Assembly (NCBI GenBank): GCA_043806215.1
Contig: JAZDHD010000030.1
Span: forward strand, 1-33,527
Direction: 5' to 3'
Length of the DNA: 33,527 nucleotides
From: JAVHLK01 sp043806215
GTDB taxonomy: Bacteria; Desulfobacterota; Desulfomonilia; Desulfomonilales; Desulfomonilaceae
The notes beneath the pieces are model-generated. The model was not told the DNA's origin. It saw only the letters and a list, made by a program, of their open reading frames with translations, and ran no database searches. Numbering within the stretch: position 1 is the first letter of the stretch; each line of letters opens with the position of its first letter. Positions 15,740 to 22,756 of this stretch are shown here, piece by piece. The translations under genes were made by a program, and so were the position numbers.

Positions 15740-17791
15740 ATGGCTACACCACCGACTTTGTTTTATACAAATTTCTATGCGTCACGAGTAGGAAAGATCG
15801 CTATCGTCACCATGGACAACGGTGCGGACTACAAGACCCCCAACACGTTTGATGAAAGGGCTTTGGAATCACTCCACAAAGCCGTGGACACCATAGAGCG
15901 GGAAAAGGACCTCGTGGGACTCATGCTCTGCGGTAAGCATTACATTTTTGCCGCGGGTGCGGATCTCACTCAGGTGCCGTTCATCAACACATTCGAGCAG
16001 GGCCGCCAGACGGGAGCAGCCGGCCACGCGGCCATGAAGCGGATCATGGACCTTAAGATCCCGACCCTTGCCGCCGTCAACGGCGCAGCATTGGGAGGCG
16101 GCCTCGAGATTTCCCTGTATTGCGACTATCGTACCGTCTCCAAGGCCGTTCCCGCAATTGCCTTTCCGGAGTGCTTCCTGGGCCTTGTTCCGGGATGGGG
16201 AGGATCGTCTCTCACCCCGAGGCTCATAGGTCCGGAGAAGGCGCTTGAACTCATCGTCTACAATGCCTTGAACCAAAACCGCATGCTCAAGGGCTCTCAG
16301 GCATTCGAGATGGGACTCGCGGACCGGCTGTTCGAATCCGTGGAGTTCTTTGACGAGTCATTGGCGTTTCTCGAGAGCATCATAGACGGAACGGAGAAAA
16401 TCGTGCGGAAACCGCCCGATGTTTCAAGACTGACGTCACAGATCAACTCCGCCCGTGCCTTTGCCGACATGAAGGTTCACGGCGCGGCGCCTGCCCCGTA
16501 CCGGGCCATCGAGCTGATCCAGGCCGCGTGCGATATGAAGCGAAGCATCGATGAGTGTTTCGCCGAGGAGGACAGGGCTCTCGGCGATTTGATCAAGAGC
16601 CGTCAATGCAAGGCCGGGGTCTACAGTTTCGACCTGGTGCAGCGCCGGGCCAAGAAGCCCGTCGGCAGGCCGAAAGACGTGAAGCCCCGTAAGATCAACA
16701 AGATCGGCGTCATCGGTGCCGGCTTGATGGCGTCGCAGCTTGCGCTGCTCTTCCTGAGACGCTACGGCGTTCCCGTAGTCATGAAGGACATCAAGCAGGA
16801 GTTCCTCGACAAGGGCCTCGGATATGTGAAAGGGGAGTTGGCGGCCCAGGTTAGCAAAGGCAAAATGCCTCAGCCAAAGGCCGATCATCTGTTCCATATT
16901 TTGATGGGCACCCTGGACTGGAACGACTTCGCGGATTGCGACTTCGTCATCGAGGCGGTTTTCGAGGAGATGCCGATCAAGCAGCAGGTGTTCGCGGACG
17001 CCGAGGCGGTGGTATCTCCGGAGTGCATTCTCGCCACCAACACATCGAGCCTCTCCATTACCGAAATGGCATCCAAGCTCAAGAACCCCGAACGGGTCGT
17101 GGGTTTTCACTTCTTCAACCCTGTGGCCATTCTTCCACTGCTGGAACTGATCAAGGGTGAAAAGACCGATGACGTCACACTGGTCACGGCTTTCGAGGTG
17201 GCCAAGAAGATCAACAAGAATGCCATCCTCGTCAAGGATTCGCCGGCATTCCTCGTGAACAGAATCCTTACCAAGCTCATGAGCGACTGCTTTCAGATGG
17301 TGGACGAGGGCGCCTCCTTCGATCAGGTGGATGAAGCCGCGCTGTCTCTGGGAATGCCCATGGCTCCGTTCGACCTGCTCGGCTTCGTGGGTCCCGCGGT
17401 GGCGATGCACGTTGGGGAGACCCTTCATAGGGCCTGGCCGGATCGTTTCGGAGTGAGCGGACGGTTGAAAAAGATGGTCGACGCGAAGATTCCGGCTCTA
17501 TTCAAAGGGATCGGCCCCGGCAGGCAAGTCGACCCGCGAGTCGCCGAGATTTGGAGCGATACCGGCGACAAGCAGTTCGTCAAGGAAGAGATCCTCGACC
17601 GGCTTCTGACCAATCTGACCATCGAGATCGATCACATTCTGAACGAGAAGGTCGTGTCCGACCCGAAGGACATCGACACCGCCATGCTCCTCGGCGCCGG
17701 CTGGCCGTTCTTCAACGGCGGAATCACGCTCTACCTGGACGTTGTGGGATACACGCCCAAGGTCCTGCAGAAGGTCTTTTTCAGTATCTAG
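15740..17791 (+). CDS. Fused enoyl-CoA hydratase / 3-hydroxyacyl-CoA dehydrogenase (FadJ/FadB-like)
   Basis: A bifunctional beta-oxidation enzyme of 683 residues. The crotonase domain comes first: oxyanion-hole segment FAAGADLTQ at 70-78, catalytic glutamates E123 in GGGLEIS and E144 in FPECFLG. After a linker comes the NAD-binding GAGLMA at 326-331, then the 3-hydroxyacyl-CoA dehydrogenase histidine and glutamate in GFHFFNP (H457) and LLELIKG (E469), followed by two C-terminal helical domains. The order matches FadB/FadJ and the length is close to FadJ. The ATG at 15740 has AAAGGAA upstream. With the two upstream genes it forms a nearly complete spiral; acyl-CoA synthetase and ETF genes are not in view. 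Confidence 0.94.
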   Translation: MATPPTLFYTNFYASRVGKIAIVTMDNGADYKTPNTFDERALESLHKAVDTIEREKDLVGLMLCGKHYIFAAGADLTQVPFINTFEQGRQTGAAGHAAMKRIMDLKIPTLAAVNGAALGGGLEISLYCDYRTVSKAVPAIAFPECFLGLVPGWGGSSLTPRLIGPEKALELIVYNALNQNRMLKGSQAFEMGLADRLFESVEFFDESLAFLESIIDGTEKIVRKPPDVSRLTSQINSARAFADMKVHGAAPAPYRAIELIQAACDMKRSIDECFAEEDRALGDLIKSRQCKAGVYSFDLVQRRAKKPVGRPKDVKPRKINKIGVIGAGLMASQLALLFLRRYGVPVVMKDIKQEFLDKGLGYVKGELAAQVSKGKMPQPKADHLFHILMGTLDWNDFADCDFVIEAVFEEMPIKQQVFADAEAVVSPECILATNTSSLSITEMASKLKNPERVVGFHFFNPVAILPLLELIKGEKTDDVTLVTAFEVAKKINKNAILVKDSPAFLVNRILTKLMSDCFQMVDEGASFDQVDEAALSLGMPMAPFDLLGFVGPAVAMHVGETLHRAWPDRFGVSGRLKKMVDAKIPALFKGIGPGRQVDPRVAEIWSDTGDKQFVKEEILDRLLTNLTIEIDHILNEKVVSDPKDIDTAMLLGAGWPFFNGGITLYLDVVGYTPKVLQKVFFSI

Positions 17792-17805
17792 TCGGATAGT
17801 TTGGA

Positions 17806-17836
17806 GATGGGATGCTCTGAACGGGGGCATTCCATC
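17806..17836 (+). terminator. Hairpin ending the beta-oxidation operon
   Basis: GATGGGATGC (17806-17815) pairs with GCATTCCATC (17827-17836), 10 bp with one G-T pair, starting 14 bases after the stop codon. No T-tract follows. Its position makes a transcription end likely. Confidence 0.5.
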
Positions 17837-17931
17837 TCGCCCCTGCCCTCCCGCCGCTATTTCCACCGTGGTGGAGTCAGGTTTGCCGTATTTGTATTTG
17901 AGTGGATGGTAGTCTGCGGAGAGTTCCGGGT

Positions 17932-18129
17932 ACACCATACCTAATTGCCTTTGCTCTTCTCCTTGAGTCGCTGTTTTTCACCTTCCAGCTACCGGCCAAT
18001 CATCTTCTCGAGACGGGCTATGAACTCATTGCAGCCAGGCGGTCTGCCGGTTCGCTCTGCAATCCGAACAAAGCGTCCAGGCCTGCGCTGTCGTTTCTTG
18101 TCCCTATCATGACTAATCGAGTATGGTGT
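17932..18129 (-). mobile_element. Element A, copy 1: short TIR element carrying the 3' end of a REP-associated transposase gene
   Basis: It is bounded by ACACCATACCTAATT at the left (from 17932) and AATCGAGTATGGTGT at the right (to 18129), which are imperfect inverted repeats. The minus strand reads as a C-terminal piece of a REP-associated tyrosine transposase: RTGRPPGCNEFIARLEKMIGR, a TAG, then a lysine-rich tail ending KSKGN. From memory the RTGRPLG..FI.RLE..IGR pattern is the C-terminus of RAYT proteins; the catalytic HUH part is absent. A second copy lies at 27210-27404 in the same orientation. The flank 17837-17931 is otherwise featureless. Confidence 0.75.
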
Positions 18130-18152
18130 GCCGGAATTTGGATGCCATGACC

Positions 18153-18629
18153 TCATCTCTTGCAGAAAGGACAGACAGGTTTATCCCACCGCAACCCGGC
18201 CCCACAGTTAGGGCACGCCACAACCTCCCCCGGCATCGGGATTTCTATGCCGAGACGAAGGATTCTGATGGGTTCGTCTCCGATAGAGTCACGGAGTGCT
18301 TCAAGGCTCTTACAGGAATAGCCGACAAGATATCCTTGGATCTCATGGCATGGGTACCGTTGCTGCATCGGCCCGCGGTATCTTCGGAATTGCTCCAGAG
18401 CGTCTGTAGTGATATCGCTCCGCTTGAGCTCGGCCAAATGAATCACCGTCTCGGTAATCCAAGCCACGTCTATTCGCCCGTCGCATTCCGGGAGCTTGCC
18501 TTCACGGACAAAGATGTTGACCCCACCGAATTCACTTGTGTGGGTGAACTTCCTTCCGTGAAGGTCGCTGTGGATCAGATTCGGATAATTCCCCAGCACG
18601 TTACCGACGATGTACTCTTTGTCCTTCAT
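18153..18629 (-). CDS. PD-(D/E)XK nuclease-like protein with C-terminal zinc ribbon
   Basis: A 158-residue protein. The core GRIDVAW..HLAELKR has D54 and E67-x-K69, followed by Q80 in EQFRRY. This is the D...ExK...QxxxY arrangement of NucS/RecB-type PD-(D/E)XK nucleases. The C-terminus is a zinc ribbon with C139, C142, C153 and C156. Such a build suggests a DNA-cutting effector with a nucleic-acid-binding ribbon. Its start overlaps the stop of the upstream unknown gene (ATGA, 18626-18629), and that gene in turn overlaps a ParA-like gene, so all three are one translationally coupled operon. The role is unknown; defence or replicon control are the obvious options. Confidence 0.78.
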   Translation of the reverse strand: MKDKEYIVGNVLGNYPNLIHSDLHGRKFTHTSEFGGVNIFVREGKLPECDGRIDVAWITETVIHLAELKRSDITTDALEQFRRYRGPMQQRYPCHEIQGYLVGYSCKSLEALRDSIGDEPIRILRLGIEIPMPGEVVACPNCGAGLRWDKPVCPFCKR

Positions 18630-19327
18630 GATACCTTGAGACGAACGCTTCCACCTTCTTTGTGGATTGCATCGGCAAGCCTCTGATGTAGGGTCTTCTT
18701 GGGAACGCCCTTGCCTCTCAATTGAGCGGGAATCTTGACATTGATCGTCTTTGCGAATTCTTTAAGGCTGTTATCGGCAGGAAAGGCCACTTGAAGCTCT
18801 GTAGTCACTGCATCGACATCGTCAAGTGCCATTAGCTTTCTGAATAGGGCGCGCGCTGCCTCCACCTTCCTCACTGCCGGACTCTTTGAGTAATCCGAAC
18901 AGAGATCTTCATAGAATGCCTGTAGTCCGGCATCCGGATTTCCGGGAGTGGATAGGTAATGATACATCAGCAGAACCCCAAGATAGGCTGACGCAGTGCT
19001 TCCTTTGATGAACGGGGCGAAGGATTCCCGATTCTCGGGCAGTGCCTCGAATTTACTCTTATAATAATCTGCCGTGAAGAATGCCTTGCGCCCTTTGTCC
19101 CGAGTTGTGGAGCTGCCAATTTGGCCGCTGATCTTGTGTGCCTTGGCTGCCGCAAGGTCCTTTTTCGATGGCTCCTCTCCCTTAAGCCTCTGTATTTCTT
19201 TAATAAGCCTGTCCAGGCCGTCCAAAGCGCCCTGGATAACAGCGGCCGGAATCGGCTCCTTGGGGAGAGTCTTCAATTCCTTGTTCAAAGTCTTCATGCG
19301 CTCGATCACGCCATTCAATGTGCTCAT
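18626..19327 (-). CDS. Unknown helical protein, middle gene of the ParA/nuclease operon
   Basis: A 233-residue protein I do not recognise. The first 70 residues look helical and charged, possibly a coiled coil (GVIERMKTLNKELK and LDRLIKEIQRLKGE). A middle part contains FFTADYYKSKFE and SAYLGVLLMYHYLS, and the C-terminus is basic (IPAQLRGKGVPKKTLHQRLADAIHKEGG) and could contact nucleic acid. No catalytic motif, signal peptide or membrane segment is evident. It overlaps ParA upstream and the nuclease downstream by 4 bases each, so it very probably works with both, perhaps as the adaptor or partner of the ATPase. The reading is intact and gene-like from start to end. Confidence 0.8.
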   Translation of the reverse strand: MSTLNGVIERMKTLNKELKTLPKEPIPAAVIQGALDGLDRLIKEIQRLKGEEPSKKDLAAAKAHKISGQIGSSTTRDKGRKAFFTADYYKSKFEALPENRESFAPFIKGSTASAYLGVLLMYHYLSTPGNPDAGLQAFYEDLCSDYSKSPAVRKVEAARALFRKLMALDDVDAVTTELQVAFPADNSLKEFAKTINVKIPAQLRGKGVPKKTLHQRLADAIHKEGGSVRLKVS

Positions 19328-20244
19328 GACCGGCCCTCCATCGCGGCGAGAAAGGCTCCAGTGAAATTCTCAATGTCCTTGTACGCCGACAGCTTCGGCG
19401 CACAGAAGCAGAGCGGTAAGCCATCCTGGACGGCTTCGGCATGGACCACGTATTCCCGGATAGGCTGCTCCAAAAAAACTACCGTCTTTTCGGTAATGAG
19501 GTTACCTTCGGCACTCTTGCGTTCCTCGATTCTGGCCTGGATTATGTCCATACCCTTGGTGTGCTCGTTCGTTCCGGCCTTCAGGCGGGAAATTGCTACT
19601 CCAAGGACACTCGGACCTTTGTAATTGCTGTTGCGTTTGACGAGGACGCCGATTCTCTCTTCAATCTCCGTCACCAGCATGGTCAAACCGCTCGTTGAAA
19701 GAGTGTCGGGAACGCAAGGAATGAGCACATAGTCCGAATGGCAGACGGCGTTCAGCGTGCCGAGATACAGGTTCGGCGGACAGTCGATAATGACGTAATC
19801 AAACCATTCTCTCAGGACCTTCCCGTCGTCGTGGAGAAAGAGATACTCATCGCCGGCCTTATACGTGCCGCTGAGTCTCTTGCTCGCCATGCGATCGACG
19901 ATCTTCCTTTCCAGGTTTATCATGAGATAGCTGGCCGGAAGAAGAAAGAAATTGGGCATGTCCTCAGCCTTGGGGTTCTTGTAGGGCACCGCAAAGGCAT
20001 CTTGAGTCACAGCCCCCATGAACATAGAATAGGATGTCTTCCTAAGGAGATCAGGCTTGTTGTAATCCTGCCAAACCCCAGGGGTTAAGACCCATATGCT
20101 GGCGTTCGACTGAGGATCCAGGTCGATCAGAGCTATCTTCTTGTTTCTGTTCTCCAGAGCGAGGCAGGCCCCTACGTTTACCGAAAGGGTGGTCTTTCCG
20201 ACCCCACCCTTAAAATTCACCACGCTAATGATCTTCCCCGACAT
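19324..20244 (-). CDS. ParA/MinD-family ATPase
   Basis: A deviant-Walker ATPase of 306 residues. The P-loop FKGGVGKTT is at residues 11-19, with the ParA signature lysine at 12, the switch I region LIDLDPQSNAS at 39-49, and DCPPNL at 154-159. It lacks the N-terminal helix-turn-helix of plasmid P1-type ParA. No parB or parS-like repeat is nearby. Instead it heads an operon with an unknown protein and a nuclease, each overlapping by 4 bases. I start it at 20244, where AAGGGGG lies about 7 bases upstream; the long in-frame extension runs through a mobile-element remnant. A perfect -35 (TTGACA on the minus strand, 20319-20324) lies at the edge of that remnant, but its -10 is poor. Confidence 0.93.
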   Translation of the reverse strand: MSGKIISVVNFKGGVGKTTLSVNVGACLALENRNKKIALIDLDPQSNASIWVLTPGVWQDYNKPDLLRKTSYSMFMGAVTQDAFAVPYKNPKAEDMPNFFLLPASYLMINLERKIVDRMASKRLSGTYKAGDEYLFLHDDGKVLREWFDYVIIDCPPNLYLGTLNAVCHSDYVLIPCVPDTLSTSGLTMLVTEIEERIGVLVKRNSNYKGPSVLGVAISRLKAGTNEHTKGMDIIQARIEERKSAEGNLITEKTVVFLEQPIREYVVHAEAVQDGLPLCFCAPKLSAYKDIENFTGAFLAAMEGRS

Positions 20245-20333
20245 TTTTCGCCCCCTTGCTGATGGGCCGCTTTCACGGCCGCCGATCCCCAACCACGATG
20301 CATCAGCGTGCCATGCCCTGTCAAGAAATGCAA

Positions 20334-20709
20334 CTGAAATCGGCTCCCGTAATCCACCGCCCGATTTTCGACAGGTTCGAACATCCGTGGACATAACACT
20401 CATTTTCCGCCGGAAGCGGCTACTCTGCAATGAGGATTGCACCATGGCACGTCTATCGCGCATCGTCAGATGATACCGGCGTAACCGATCGGAGGCTCCC
20501 GGGACTTGTCACCGATTGGGAGAGGTTCCTGTGCAGGCAGCGGAAGACGGTCCTATGAAAGAGCTTCGACAGGCAACGCGGACGGGCCGACCCGCAGGCG
20601 ACGGAGCCTTTGTAACGACCGTTGAGACCCCGACGGGCCGGGACCCGAGCAAGGGACGGCCAGGGAGCCTTCGAAAGTGTCCGCTGTGAAAAAACAATGT
20701 TGTGTCCCC
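20334..20709 (+). mobile_element. Element B, copy 1: internally deleted REP-associated transposase gene
   Basis: This stretch is about 85 percent identical by eye to 26812-27184 and in the same orientation. It contains a start MARLSRIVR (ATG at 20444) ending at TGA after nine codons, which matches the N-terminus of REP-associated transposases. It is joined directly to their C-terminal part, starting GVTDRRLPGLVTDWERF. The whole HUH/Y1 catalytic middle is missing. In this copy an extra TG near 20530 adds a frameshift in the C-terminal part, so nothing can be made. Both copies share the same deletion. Confidence 0.75.
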
Positions 20710-20790
20710 CTAATTCCCCAGAATCTCCCCCCTGGCCGGCACACGGCTTTTCGATTGCCTCACCGCACGAGATCTGGTAAATCGGGGACA
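20703..20790. repeat. Small palindromic element
   Basis: The left end TGTCCCCCTAATTCCCCAG (20703-20721) and the right end CTGGTAAATCGGGGACA (20774-20790) are imperfect inverted repeats enclosing about 50 bases. The TGTCCCC end is like those seen at REP-type elements (from memory). It abuts element B copy 1 and precedes the decayed gene pair. The remaining bases to 20863 show nothing clear. Confidence 0.4.
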
Positions 20791-20863
20791 TTTCATGCTC
20801 GGTGACGGAAGATGACGATGCAGATCCGGCAGAAGACGGTAACGATGACTCGGAGCAGAACCT

Positions 20864-21177
20864 ATGGCACTTACCAACACCGAGTTTGAAACTATCCTCC
20901 AAGATGAGTCAAAGCGGATAGCGGGTGACTTGTTTTGGTGTACGGACTGGACTTGGGCAAAGACCGCCACAACCCGCGGTGCGATCAGGTGGGCGAAAGA
21001 CACAAACATCTGTGGACCGAACAATTCCGGGACAAGGAAGCGTATGTTCCCGATGATATAACGGCCCCGGCAACGGACCCCGCCGAAGCATGGCGTCAGT
21101 TCTGCTTGGAGGCGAAGTTGACGCACGAAGGAGAACTAAAGCCTCCGCCTTTGCGACAAGGAGATTTGTTCACATGA
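20864..21177 (+). pseudogene. DUF6978-like gene with an internal deletion
   Basis: The first 22 codons read MALTNTEFETILQDESKRIA and then GD. At about 20930 the coding sense jumps to another frame, VYGLDLGKDRHNP..QVGERHKHLW..RDKEAYVPDDITAP, which ends at 21177. From memory these two halves are the N- and C-terminal parts of one family (annotated DUF6978, I believe) usually placed just before a DUF1828 gene. About 60-70 codons between them are missing, and the join is out of frame. The stop overlaps the start of the next gene by 4 bases, as expected for the intact pair. The product cannot be made whole. The family name is less certain than the break. Confidence 0.65.
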
Positions 21178-21950
21178 ATCAAATATCCATTTGTAGCAGT
21201 ATGCAGGAGGGGTTGGGTGGACTATTCGGTTGCAGTGATCATGGCGAATACGTCCGGATACGCACGCCCTACCTTTACCCGGACGGTGATACCATCGACC
21301 TGTTCTGTAGCATCGAAAGTGACGTTGTAACGATTTCGGATTTGGGCGAGACGACCCGGTGGTTGCGAATGCAGACGGTGTCGCAGACGGTCACCGAAAC
21401 AAGAGGCGCTCATCGAAGACGCATGCCTGACCCATGGCGTGGAATTCTACAGGGGAGTGTTGTACGCCCGGTACCGACCCGGCGACTCACCTGCCGCGGT
21501 CGCGCTCCGCGTGGCACAAGCCGCTTTGCGCGTGTCCGACCTCTGGTTCACATTCAGGACGCGGGCAGTCGAATCGGTTATGGATGAGGTATCGGATTTC
21601 CTGACGGAACGGGATTTCCCGTTTGCTCGAGGCGAGAAACTTGCCGGCCGTTCGGGAAAGGTCTGGATACCTGATTTCCACGTCCGCTCCTTGCGTCGCA
21701 GTTCGCTTGTTTACGTTCTTTCAACCGGCAGCAAATCGGCGGCCCGCTCTATCGTAAACCACGTTCACACCGCGTGGTATGATCTGAACCACTTGGCAGC
21801 GGGGCCGGAAGCTCTCCAGTTCGTCTCGTTGTTCGACGATACGGCCGATATCTGGAGTGACGAAGATTTTCGGCTTGCAGAGCAGCTTTCTACCGTGACC
21901 AGGTGGTCCCGACCGGTGAATTCTCCCAGGTCCTGGCCGATGCCGCATAG
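21174..21950 (+). pseudogene. DUF1828 protein gene with two single-base frameshifts
   Basis: The start at 21174 gives an N-terminal DUF1828 domain (RIRTPYLYPDGDTIDLF, then VTISDLGETTRWLRM). Near 21387 one extra base shifts the frame: the sense continues as RSPKQEALIEDA, then HGVEFYRGVLYARYRPGD and a long C-terminal domain with LRVSDLWFTFRTRAVES and FVSLFDDTADIW. Near 21914 one missing base shifts it again, after which a natural end GEFSQVLADAA and TAG at 21948-21950 appears. So the gene was about 258 residues and now has two lesions. Its function is unknown; the family is often seen in accessory and defence-rich DNA. Sequencing error is the alternative but would have to occur twice. Confidence 0.75.
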
Positions 21951-22043
21951 AGACGGGATATGCCGAACGATAACAAGAAAGATGGGAATCCGGGAACGCT
22001 TTCGTTGAAGCTCACCTGTGTCGCCTGTCACCTTGTGCTTGGA

Positions 22044-22754
22044 TCAGTTACCGCTCTTTATTCTCATCAGAACCCAAAGATGGTGTATCCTAATTTCAGT
22101 CATCTTAACTTGGCCGGCTCTGACATGGGTTGAAGTGCAGTAAGCCGTATGCGTTGCGCCATCTCCCTCAAGTGCACCGAGCTTGTCATCGTCGGACCAA
22201 ACGCAGGAATCCCCGCTGCCTTCTTGGGCAACCCGGCAAATCCAATCATTAATTTGGTCATGCCAGTGCCCAGCAGTTTGTTTCTGAATATATCCAATTA
22301 TTCCAGCGACATCTACCCTCCGTGCATAAAGCCCCAGTTTAAAGCGCTGAATACCGCCTCCCTTCGTGTCCTTATCTCCAGTCACATATTCTTTTTCTCG
22401 AGCTCGGCCAGGTGGAGGAAGCCGTTTGCATTCGAGGACTATGAATGGTAACGCATCCGAATATAGCTTTGATTCAATTGCGTTGACCGAGATATCAACT
22501 GCTCTGTGGCCTCCTTGAGGCTCTTCGTGAAAAAACTGTACCATCGCGAATTTTTCGCGTGCCTGTCGATCAAGAAACTTGCACAAGTCCGCATTTAAGT
22601 CTGGTTCAGATTCCTTGTTTACAAGTTTGGGATTATCCCTCCAGATCGGCAATTGTTCACGCACGAACGCAATAGTTTTCAACGGGAGTTCGCGACTCGA
22701 TAGCCCTGATGTGATTCTTCCGACAAACTGTGGCAGCGAGTCCTTTTTACCCAT
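22044..22754 (-). CDS. PD-(D/E)XK-like nuclease, partner of the adjacent methylase
   Basis: A 236-residue protein. An acidic residue region near 48 (NKESEPDLNADLCKFL) is followed by HRAVDISV (D87) and PFIVLECKRL with E108-x-K110, the D...ExK core of PD-(D/E)XK nucleases. After that comes a helical stretch with RFKLGLYARRVDVAGIIGYIQ. It begins right after the methylase stop: ATG at 22754, or a TTG at 22760 overlapping the stop as TTGA. AGGGG precedes both. The coupling makes it the likely endonuclease of a restriction-modification system. Like the methylase gene it is more AT-rich than the flanking chromosome, a sign of transfer. Confidence 0.75.
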   Translation of the reverse strand: MGKKDSLPQFVGRITSGLSSRELPLKTIAFVREQLPIWRDNPKLVNKESEPDLNADLCKFLDRQAREKFAMVQFFHEEPQGGHRAVDISVNAIESKLYSDALPFIVLECKRLPPPGRAREKEYVTGDKDTKGGGIQRFKLGLYARRVDVAGIIGYIQKQTAGHWHDQINDWICRVAQEGSGDSCVWSDDDKLGALEGDGATHTAYCTSTHVRAGQVKMTEIRIHHLWVLMRIKSGN

Positions 22755-22756
22755 AA

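Noticed and set aside
20245..20463. N-terminal extension of the ParA-like protein
   Set aside because: The extra 73 codons lie mostly in element B on the opposite strand, and the ParA fold starts at MSGKIISVVNFKGG.
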